The notes under the pieces: generated by a model
What the model saw: only the letters and a program-made list of their open reading frames with translations
Told to the model about the DNA's origin: nothing
The model's database searches: none
Origin: DASPOF01 sp035626155
GTDB taxonomy: Bacteria; Desulfobacterota; Binatia; Binatales; Binataceae
Length of the DNA: 14,191 nucleotides
Direction of reading: 5' to 3'
Assembly: GCA_035626155.1 (NCBI GenBank)
Contig: DASPOF010000033.1
Location: forward strand, 1-14,191
Part shown: positions 8,201 to 13,367 of the stretch, one piece after another
Position numbering within the stretch: the stretch's first letter is position 1
Layout of the letters: each line of letters opens with the position of its first letter
Translations under genes and position numbers: made by a program

Positions 8201-9594
8201 GTGTCCTTGAACGAGTCGATGCGGTTGGCGAGGGTTTTCGTTCGCCCCGACTCATCGCCGGTGACCGATCGCACCAGCTCCATCACCCGTTGCAGCGCCC
8301 TGGGCAGAGTGCGGCTTGCGAGATCGTAGGTGGCCTGTGAAACCACCACCGCTTCGAGGTGCGGAGCGAGGCGGCCCATCGGCCCGCCGCTCTTGCGATG
8401 CTCGCGGCGGTTGGAGAGCGCGGTCAATTCGACCAGCCGGCGCATCGGGAGCGGATTCCGGTCCGAGGTGCAGAGCTGGTAAATGGGCTGCTGCTGCTTG
8501 AGCAGCAGCGCGCCGAGAATCGGGATCATCGCGTGCGCGGCGAGGTCCACCGGGATCACGTCGAGCACCAGCTCGGCCTGCGCGGGATAGAATCGATAGC
8601 CGCGTCCCGACAGGTAGGTCAGCGGCGCGCTCGTATTGACGCCCTGGTTCCATCCGGGGAACGGATCGCGCAGCGCGCTCTCGATTACCGCGGGACGGAC
8701 GACCGTCACGTCGAGCGCATCGCGGGCGGCGAGTACGAGCTGCTCGCCGAGGCTCTTGGTGTAGCTGTAAGTGTTGGGCCATCCCCAACTGAGCGCGCGC
8801 GCCCTGCCGATTTCCTTGAGCTTTTCCTCGACCCACTGCTTTCTGCGATGTTCGGGCGCGGATTCGCGGCCATCCAGATCGATGCCGTCGGCTTCGGCCT
8901 CGCCGCGCAACTCGGCCTGGCGCATCTGATCGCGCGACTCCGCCTCGACGCGCGCGACCGTGGCGACCGCGTCGCGAATCTCACGTTCGAGATTGAAGTT
9001 GCGGCGGCTGTTCGGGCACCAGTTCTCGGGAACCTCGTGCTCGAAGCGATGGCCGTCGGCGGAGCCGGCTGCATAGCAGGTCGAAACGTGGAGCAGGGCG
9101 GCGCCGATGTGGCGGCAGAAATCGATCACGTTGGCGACGCCGGAGGTGTTGACCGCGATCGCCTTCTCGAGCGATGCCTCGAAGTTCACCAGTCCCGCGC
9201 TGTGCACGACTGCGTCGATCGCGCCGCGCCGCAGCGGTTCGGCGTCCTCGGCAAGCAGGCCCGGGATGGTGATGTCGCCGGGGACGACGGCGATTTTCTC
9301 CCCGATGTACCGGTCGAAGCGCGCGCCCAGATGCGCGCGCAGCGGACCCATCACCGGCGAATCGAGAATCTCGCGGCGCAGACGGTTCAGGCTCGAGCGG
9401 CGGTCGCCGCGGATGAGCAGATAAACCTTCTCGATTTCCGGGTGCCATCTAAGCAGCAGGCACAGAAACACTTTGCCGAGAAAGCCGGTCGAGCCGGTGA
9501 GCAGGATGCGGCGCTTGCGAAGCACCTGCTCCAGCGGCGGGAAGGCCGCAGCAGCGCGAGACGCGCCGTTTCGCGTGCCGTTGCTACTCGACAT
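5212..9594 (-). CDS. Four-module lipid megaenzyme: fatty acyl reductase - long-chain acyl ligase - ACP - PlsC acyltransferase (ElbD-like)
   Basis: A 1460-residue fusion. (1) Residues about 27-530: fatty acyl reductase of the Male-sterility/FAR type, with TGSTGFLGK (33-41), HVSTCYAAG (169-177) and PNTYSYTKSLGE holding Y276 and K280, followed by a FAR-like C-terminal segment. (2) About 546-1090: AMP-forming long-chain acyl ligase, with FTSGTTGAPKG (712-722), GYGLTEA (889-895), the RTGD motif near 963 and GRAKEVIVDSGGNNIY after it. (3) About 1105-1175: acyl carrier protein, with DLGLDSL and phosphopantetheine Ser1139. (4) About 1225-1400: PlsC/LPLAT acyltransferase, H1246-x4-D1251 and FPEGTRT (1320-1326). 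The last 40 residues are a Pro/Ala/Arg-rich basic tail. The likely logic is that the ligase loads a fatty acid on the ACP, the reductase makes the fatty aldehyde or alcohol, and the acyltransferase builds an ester. From memory this resembles ElbD, the myxobacterial ether-lipid enzyme. Start: ATG at 9594 with GGTGA at an 8-base gap is preferred to TTG at 9600. It overlaps the upstream gene by 11 bases. Confidence 0.93.
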   Translation of the reverse strand: MSSSNGTRNGASRAAAAFPPLEQVLRKRRILLTGSTGFLGKVFLCLLLRWHPEIEKVYLLIRGDRRSSLNRLRREILDSPVMGPLRAHLGARFDRYIGEKIAVVPGDITIPGLLAEDAEPLRRGAIDAVVHSAGLVNFEASLEKAIAVNTSGVANVIDFCRHIGAALLHVSTCYAAGSADGHRFEHEVPENWCPNSRRNFNLEREIRDAVATVARVEAESRDQMRQAELRGEAEADGIDLDGRESAPEHRRKQWVEEKLKEIGRARALSWGWPNTYSYTKSLGEQLVLAARDALDVTVVRPAVIESALRDPFPGWNQGVNTSAPLTYLSGRGYRFYPAQAELVLDVIPVDLAAHAMIPILGALLLKQQQPIYQLCTSDRNPLPMRRLVELTALSNRREHRKSGGPMGRLAPHLEAVVVSQATYDLASRTLPRALQRVMELVRSVTGDESGRTKTLANRIDSFKDTTDLARDFVDVYRPYIQELVYTFHGNNIRELYRQLRPADAARHPYDPEKIDWRDYWINVHMPGLRRHIFGQLDLHTRGPRRSFPRYRNLVDLLDRAAERYGGADALVALKPSGERTTITYRELRDKAHRAALLLARRSVKPGDRVLLIGENSPDWVLAFFAIICAGAVAVPLDHLASAEELAPICKIAAPRAAIRSAGVARRLGAGISAAAPEIIEIDPAELTRPFVLNHKLEPPPAPERRMLASIVFTSGTTGAPKGVMLTHGNFASEVAMLGRVFPLSADDTLLSLLPLHHTFEFTCGMLLPLASGASIAYPLEVDAKSVARTLADVRPSALIGVPALWEAIHRRIVDEVEARGPFFGAAFGQLRELNRRLDRDSGINLGSILFRQAHAALGGNLRLAVSGGAALPHRVGEFFNDIGIRLLEGYGLTEAAPVLSTAHPDEPLKPGSVGKPLSGVEIKLEPGFAEIGEIVARGPNVMAGYYRNQAATDEVLHDGWLRTGDLGRFDEDGRLFIVGRAKEVIVDSGGNNIYIDELEEAYGHSPYVKELAVVGLKVGEGEQVAALVVPAYARGESRRSVEDRLRTHFDEVAQGLSPHKRIRILRFTDAEIPRTRTRKIKRPEVAAILRQTIEAPADDAVAASAEVEPWLAEALAQVSSARVNITPATRLIEDLGLDSLAMAELGEHIGERAGREVGPEEMADLRTVADLQRAVAGSSGAGRVKMPSYARFAEPFTPALPGPLRGWARAALRRGQRAIFESWLKPTILGRGNVPANRNILVVANHSSHVDFGLVGHALGAIGDDLVVLAAKDYFFNTAARRFLASNFTSLIPFDRERAQLESLDEALAHLGAGRSVLMFPEGTRTPDGAIHDFKSGAGYLALHSGCDVLPILIRGTYQVLGKGSLIPRRHPVEVRIGNVIANAELRAIAQNSEGMGAYRKLADFMHAAVTGLAGTRRTISKRKLPPPAAAPPTVPRKPHAAPGRSETAPPARTRRRAKA

Positions 9595-11224
9595 CGGCAA
9601 TCACCAGGGGCGGCAGATGCAGGTAGGTGATCGTCGCTGAACGGCCGAGATCCGCAGTCGCCATCGCGATCGCCTCATCCAGCGTGTCCGCTGCATCCCA
9701 GCCGAGCCGCGCCGCGACTTCCGGCTCTTCGCATCCCGCGGCGATCACCCGCCCGGCGTGCTGGCGCGCCGGCTCGCCCCAGTACCACATGTAGAACGGA
9801 TGCACGCCGTGGTAGGCATGGCCGTAACGGTACATGTGGATGTAAGTCGGGTTCGCCGCGAACTCGCGCTCGAAATTTTTCTCCAGTTCCATCCCGTCGG
9901 TCGTCTCGGCGAGGCATCGATGGAAGAACTCGATGTAACTGGGGTGATGCTCGGGATGGAACTCGTCGCGCAGGGGATGGCAGATGATGACCGTGCCGCC
10001 CGCGCGCACCAGCGGCTGCCCTCGATACATGTTGAAGAGGTAGCCAAGCCCGGTTGATTGCACGAGCACCGGGTTCATTATCGAGTTCACGTTGTAAGGG
10101 CAGATGAAGGGGACGCCCAGGATCAGAATGTCGGACTGGCCGGTCACCGGCACGCAGTATTGCTGATAGACCTTCGCGAGCGCCTTCTGATGCACCGCCT
10201 CGGTCTCGCCCGCCCACACGCCGGTCATCCCGTAGGGCGACGCGTACTGCTGGAGCATCCGGCGGCGCATGTCGTTGGACAGATTGCGCAACGTCCAGCG
10301 GAATCCGTTGACCCGCGTGCGATCCCAGTCGGTGAAGCGATCCTCGTTCTTGTGCAGGAAGTCGAGCATCCCGCCGTACATCCGCGTGTTTATCGCAGTC
10401 TCGACCGTGAACACGTTGACGTGCTCGTTCACCACGCGGCCCATCCGGTTCGCCGAGCGGTGAAGCGCGGAATGGGGCGGGTCCATGTAGGAGTGGCTGT
10501 CGCGAAGGGTGGCCGGGTTATGGTGATGGCGCAGGCTCTGGTAGGGAGCGAGCCCGACCGCGACCGATTTGTGACCACCGTCCATCGGGACCAGGTTGAG
10601 ATTCGCGTAGATCAGAAGATCGGATTCGGCCGCTCGCTTCGAGAGCCATACCTCCTCGCCGTGGTCCGACTTGCCGAGCATCACGAGTTCCGCGCGATTC
10701 TCGCCATCGAAGTTGTACAGGCGCTCGGGCCAGAACTGCTTGAACGCCTTCTCGCCGACCATCCGGCGAATCTCCGCCTCGGTCATCCGGCGATGGAGCG
10801 AGGTGGCGATGATGAGATGAACGTCATCGACGCCGTAATCGGCCAGCGTCTGGAGCACCTGGTTGAGGATTCGTTCCCGGATGTCGGGCCGGCGCATCGG
10901 GGGCAGCGGCAGGCTGATGTCGTCGATCGCAATCGTGACGCGCATGTTCGGATTGAGCTGCGCGAACAGCGGCTCGGCGTTCTCGGGGCGAAGCAGCGCG
11001 TAACGAATCGCCTGGTCGGGGTCGGGTAGCGCCTCCAGCGGCGGGGGAGGGTAAATCACCCGGGTTCCGACCGGCAGTTTTTCGTACATGAAGTCATCGC
11101 CATACGCGATGAGCCTGCGCTCGGAGCGCCGGTTGACCGTGACGACCAGGTCGCGGCGAGCGCCGACCTCGTGCCTGAGGTCGGCGGGTTTGAGTTCCTT
11201 GAGCCTCGCTTCAGGCCGCGCCAT
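9584..11224 (-). CDS. LarA-like protein (nickel-dependent lactate racemase superfamily, DUF2088)
   Basis: A 546-residue protein whose N-terminal half matches the LarA superfamily of racemases and epimerases that use a nickel-pincer nucleotide. Visible: DDISLPLPPMRR (101-112, compare LarA D-x-TRP), IATSLHRRMTEAE (139-151, H144 at the LarA H108 site), GGHKS (216-220, K219 at the site that tethers the cofactor) and LRHHHNP (231-237, at the H200 site). The histidine ten residues before the tethering lysine in LarA (H174) is not there: the stretch is ANLNLVPMDGGHK. The protein is about 120 residues longer than typical LarA and has an aromatic- and histidine-rich C-terminal part (YIHMYRYGHAYHGVHPFYMW, 461-480). 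No larB, larC or larE is in the window. ATG at 11224 has a near-ideal AAGGAGG with a 7-base gap. It overlaps the HAD gene by 14 bases and the megaenzyme gene by 11. The substrate and whether it still racemises are unknown. Confidence 0.82.
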   Translation of the reverse strand: MARPEARLKELKPADLRHEVGARRDLVVTVNRRSERRLIAYGDDFMYEKLPVGTRVIYPPPPLEALPDPDQAIRYALLRPENAEPLFAQLNPNMRVTIAIDDISLPLPPMRRPDIRERILNQVLQTLADYGVDDVHLIIATSLHRRMTEAEIRRMVGEKAFKQFWPERLYNFDGENRAELVMLGKSDHGEEVWLSKRAAESDLLIYANLNLVPMDGGHKSVAVGLAPYQSLRHHHNPATLRDSHSYMDPPHSALHRSANRMGRVVNEHVNVFTVETAINTRMYGGMLDFLHKNEDRFTDWDRTRVNGFRWTLRNLSNDMRRRMLQQYASPYGMTGVWAGETEAVHQKALAKVYQQYCVPVTGQSDILILGVPFICPYNVNSIMNPVLVQSTGLGYLFNMYRGQPLVRAGGTVIICHPLRDEFHPEHHPSYIEFFHRCLAETTDGMELEKNFEREFAANPTYIHMYRYGHAYHGVHPFYMWYWGEPARQHAGRVIAAGCEEPEVAARLGWDAADTLDEAIAMATADLGRSATITYLHLPPLVIADVE

Positions 11225-12014
11225 CGGACCGCCTCCTTAAGCGCTCCTCGGCGCTGTCGGCCACTGAATCGTCATCGAAGCCCGCCGATTCGGCATCGTC
11301 GCTTCTGGAGAAGTGCAGAATCGGCCATTGGCGGCCTCGCGCCGCCGCGCGCAGCCTGCTGCTCGGGTTCACCGCGACCGGATGGCCGACTGCGGCGAGG
11401 AAAGGCAAGTCGTAGTGCGAATCGGCGTAGGCCCAGCAGGCGCCGAGATCGAAATTGCGCGCCGCGGCGAAGCTTGCGCACCAGGCCGCCTTTTCCTCGG
11501 CTGCCATGACCGGTTCCGCAAGCCGCCCGGTCGCCCGCCCGCCCACCATCGCGAGACGGTTCGCCACGAACTCGGCTATCCGCAGGTGGCGCGCGAGCGG
11601 CGCCACGATGAAATCCGGGGAGCCGGTCACGAGGACGGGGTCCAGGCCCGCCGCGCGGTTCGCCTCGAGCATATCGACCGCCTGCGGATAGAGATGGCCG
11701 ATTAGCACGCGGTCGCAGTATTCCTCGCCGAGCTCGGCCAGCCGGTCGCCCGAGATTCCCTTGAACGCATCGAACAGCACCGTGTTGAGAAGGCGGCGGT
11801 CGCGCTGCTCGGCAAAGTACAGGCGCGGAAGCCGCGCGGCGAAGCTCAAGAGGTAGCCCGCGCGGCCGGTCCATTCGCCGAGGTTGGCGAGCACGAACAG
11901 GGCGGCATGAACCAGGTTGAGGTCGGCGAGCGTCCCGTCGAGGTCATAGAATGCCGCGCGCCGGGCCGGCCTGGGTCGCCCGTTTCGGGCGGGTCTGGAT
12001 CGATAAACTGACAT
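11211..12014 (-). CDS. HAD-IB family phosphatase (SerB/CicA-like)
   Basis: A 267-residue haloacid-dehalogenase phosphatase. Motif I is FYDLDGT (22-28), nucleophile D24 and acid D26; motif II VLVTGSPDF (127-135) with T130; motif III lysine K175 in AAEEKAAW; motif IV YADSHYDLPFL (196-206) with D198 and D202, followed by GHPVAVNP, which is typical of subfamily IB with a helical cap between motifs I and II. Related domains are often found with, or fused to, PlsC acyltransferases and acyl reductases in bacteria, so a phospholipid-like or acyl-glycerol phosphate substrate is plausible here; phosphoserine is less likely from context. Its start lies 6 bases after the tetR stop and sits inside a 14-base perfect palindrome; it overlaps the LarA-like gene by 14 bases. 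The family is clear, the substrate inferred. Confidence 0.88.
   Translation of the reverse strand: MSVYRSRPARNGRPRPARRAAFYDLDGTLADLNLVHAALFVLANLGEWTGRAGYLLSFAARLPRLYFAEQRDRRLLNTVLFDAFKGISGDRLAELGEEYCDRVLIGHLYPQAVDMLEANRAAGLDPVLVTGSPDFIVAPLARHLRIAEFVANRLAMVGGRATGRLAEPVMAAEEKAAWCASFAAARNFDLGACWAYADSHYDLPFLAAVGHPVAVNPSSRLRAAARGRQWPILHFSRSDDAESAGFDDDSVADSAEERLRRRSDGAA
11232..11238 (-). promoter_or_regulatory. Strong ribosome binding site of the LarA-like gene
   Basis: The minus strand reads AAGGAGG seven bases before the ATG at 11224, and it lies inside the end of the HAD gene. It is the best Shine-Dalgarno match of the operon, which suggests that the LarA-like protein is made in quantity and independently of coupling. 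Confidence 0.8.
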
Positions 12015-12020
12015 GTCAGT
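12007..12020. promoter_or_regulatory. 14-base perfect palindrome across the HAD start codon (possible operator)
   Basis: ACTGACATGTCAGT reads the same on both strands and is centred on the ATG at 12014, in the 6-base tetR-HAD gap and the first codons. TetR operators are often of this size and symmetry. About one perfect 14-base palindrome is expected by chance in a window this long, so only its position makes it notable. I found no second copy near the tetR promoter. Confidence 0.3.
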
Positions 12021-12674
12021 CTAGTTCCGAGCCACAAAAAAAACCGGCTTCGATGCCGCATCGCCGACCGCAGCTCCCGCGGCCTCGAGCAGCTCCGGCC
12101 GCGCGACACCGCGAAGCCCGAAATCCAGTATCTCCTCGACCAAAGCGGAGCTGTCCGCGACTTGCCCGCGCGACAGCAATCCCACCATCTCCTTGATCGC
12201 GCCCAGGATGCAGTGGGCGATCGCGTGCGTGTCACTCCCGCGCACCAGGTTCATCTGGATGCCGAGGTCGAGCGACCGTTGAATCAGCATGGCGATCCGG
12301 TCGTAAAACTCGATGATCTTCGCGTCGAGGTCGCGATCGAATCCCACCGAGTGGTTGAGCAGGATATCGGTCAACTCGCGCTCCTCGATCACATAGCCGA
12401 CGACCCGCTGAAGATTGGCGCGCAATTGTTCCACCGGATCGGGCTCTGCCGGTCCGACCTTAAGGCGAAGGATTCGGGTCGAAAGCTCGCTCAGCACCTG
12501 CTCGAGCAGTTCCTCGAACAACTCCCGTTTGTTCTGGAAATAAAGATAAAAGGTCCCGCGCGCGATTCGGGCCTGCGAGATGATGTCCGCCACGTTGGTG
12601 CGGTGATACCCCTTACGGGCGAAAATCCGTTTGGCATGGCGCAGCACCTGCGCGCGCCGGGCTCGTCGTTCCAT
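12021..12674 (-). CDS. TetR/AcrR-family transcriptional regulator
   Basis: A 217-residue repressor-type protein. The N-terminal 55 residues are a TetR DNA-binding domain: RRAQVLRHAKRIFARKGYH, then helix-turn-helix VADIISQARIARGTFYLYF (28-46) and KRELFEELL. The rest is a helical ligand and dimer domain (about 60-200) without a recognisable ligand signature. It is the first gene of the operon with the HAD phosphatase, the LarA-like protein and the megaenzyme, so it probably controls its own operon and may sense a fatty acyl compound (inference). ATG at 12674 was chosen; AGGT lies about 11 bases upstream, a weak ribosome binding site. It is divergent from the PPOX-like gene, with 197 bases between the two starts. 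Confidence 0.92.
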   Translation of the reverse strand: MERRARRAQVLRHAKRIFARKGYHRTNVADIISQARIARGTFYLYFQNKRELFEELLEQVLSELSTRILRLKVGPAEPDPVEQLRANLQRVVGYVIEERELTDILLNHSVGFDRDLDAKIIEFYDRIAMLIQRSLDLGIQMNLVRGSDTHAIAHCILGAIKEMVGLLSRGQVADSSALVEEILDFGLRGVARPELLEAAGAAVGDAASKPVFFVARN

Positions 12675-12704
12675 CGGGTTCGTACCTGCTGAAGATCCAG
12701 ATTG

Positions 12705-12733
12705 ACGCTAATGTGCTTCCCCGATGGTGTCAA
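12705..12733 (-). promoter_or_regulatory. Probable promoter of tetR and the lipid operon
   Basis: The minus strand carries a perfect -35 box TTGACA (12728-12733), a 17-base spacer and TAGCGT (12705-12710, a weak -10, three of six matches). Transcription would start near 12698 and leave a leader of about 25 bases before the ATG at 12674. Seen by eye only. Confidence 0.4.
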
Positions 12734-12782
12734 ACCGCAAATCGACCGCCTGTGAATTGATCTTTCGCGGTGGTTCTGCGTT

Positions 12783-12797
12783 GGCATCATCGATGCC
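12783..12797. promoter_or_regulatory. Dyad in the tetR-PPOX divergent region (possible operator)
   Basis: GGCATC-ATC-GATGCC is a 6-base inverted repeat with a 3-base spacer, upstream of both divergent genes. It is a candidate regulator site and differs from the palindrome at the HAD start. Short dyads arise by chance, so support is weak. Confidence 0.22.
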
Positions 12798-12836
12798 GAT
12801 CCGGTTAGGCTCGTGACGTTGCCGGCCTGCGGTGCC

Positions 12837-12850
12837 GGCCGCGCGCGGCC
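12837..12850. repeat. GC-only 14-base palindrome before the PPOX-like gene
   Basis: GGCCGCGCGCGGCC is self-complementary and follows two direct copies of GCCGGCC (12821-12827 and 12834-12840). It lies just 5' of the ribosome binding site, so it could form a hairpin in the leader of the plus-strand message. In such GC-rich DNA it may be without function. Confidence 0.3.
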
Positions 12851-12855
12851 CTATT

Positions 12856-12867
12856 GGAGGGAGGAAG
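12856..12867 (+). promoter_or_regulatory. Ribosome binding site that fixes the PPOX-like start
   Basis: GGAGGGAGGAAG holds two overlapping Shine-Dalgarno matches; the second (GGAGG, 12860-12864) lies 7 bases before the ATG at 12872. This rules against the TTG at 12854, from which the ribosome binding site itself would be translated. Confidence 0.75.
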
Positions 12868-12871
12868 TCCG

Positions 12872-13321
12872 ATGAACGAAGCCGAATTGTGGAAGAAAGT
12901 CACCGAGGTTGCCCGCAAAGCGACCTGGGCGTACCTGGCGACCGCCGACGGTGCGCAGCCGAGGGTCCGCGTGGTCCATCCCGCAATCGAGGGGCGCAAG
13001 GTATGGGTCGCGACGGGCCGCAACTCGGCCAAGGCGCGCCATATCGCGAGCAATCCGCGGGTCGAACTCTTCTATCAAATCGGCCCCGACATGGTGCACG
13101 TCACAATCACCGGCAGGGCGCGCTTCGTCGATGATGCGGGTGAGAAGAAGCGGGTCTGGAACGGCAAAATCTTCGATTACGAACTCGCCCAGTTCTGGCC
13201 CGAGGGCGCCGAATCAAAGGACTTCGGCCTCATGATGATTACCCCGACCCGCGTCGAGCTAACCTCGCTCGCCGACTTGAGCCAGGGGAGAAAGCCCGAG
13301 GTCTGGCGCGCCCCGCGCTGA
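12872..13321 (+). CDS. Pyridoxamine 5'-phosphate oxidase-like (split-barrel flavin-binding) protein
   Basis: A 149-residue protein of the PPOX/split-barrel superfamily, members of which bind FMN, F420 or heme. Visible: ATWAYLATADGAQPRVRVVHP (17-37), the usual first strands, VWVATGRNSAKARHIASNPRVELFY (about 43-67, the classic KxxxIxxNP segment), and VHVTITGRARFVDD (about 74-87). The C-terminus has FGLMMITPTRVELTSL, also usual. The form is close to general-stress-protein-26-like members; the cofactor cannot be decided. It is the only complete plus-strand gene, divergent from tetR and convergent with the beta-propeller gene. There is no evident link to the lipid operon beyond the shared upstream region. 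Confidence 0.87.
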   Translation: MNEAELWKKVTEVARKATWAYLATADGAQPRVRVVHPAIEGRKVWVATGRNSAKARHIASNPRVELFYQIGPDMVHVTITGRARFVDDAGEKKRVWNGKIFDYELAQFWPEGAESKDFGLMMITPTRVELTSLADLSQGRKPEVWRAPR

Positions 13322-13366
13322 CGGGTCGGGCGGGAACGAGTCGCGCTCTCGATTCGCCGCGCCCGT
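13321..13366. terminator. Possible hairpin between convergent genes
   Basis: ACGGGTCGGGCG (13321-13332) can pair with CGCCGCGCCCGT (13355-13366) as five pairs, a G-U pair, a two-base internal loop and four more pairs; TTT follows on the plus strand. It fills the 46-base gap between the convergent stops. The T-run is short, so its strength is doubtful. Confidence 0.3.
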
Positions 13367-13367
13367 T

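Noticed and set aside
6451..8340. 629-residue plus-strand open frame
   Set aside because: Antisense to the ligase and reductase modules of the megaenzyme. No domain or ribosome binding site was seen; third-position GC bias explains the absence of stops.
8491..8512. Strong hairpin GCTGCTGC-TTGA-GCAGCAGC
   Set aside because: It is inside the reductase module and is explained by codons for Leu-Leu-Leu-Lys-Gln-Gln-Gln; no T-run follows and it is far from any gene end, so not a terminator.
8359..9630. 423-residue plus-strand open frame
   Set aside because: Antisense to the reductase module and the end of the LarA-like gene, with no motif.
10058..11029. 323-residue plus-strand open frame
   Set aside because: Antisense to the LarA-like gene, whose minus-strand motifs are convincing.
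12854..12871. TTG start giving a 155-residue PPOX-like protein
   Set aside because: Those codons are the Shine-Dalgarno sequence itself; the ATG at 12872 has ideal spacing from it.
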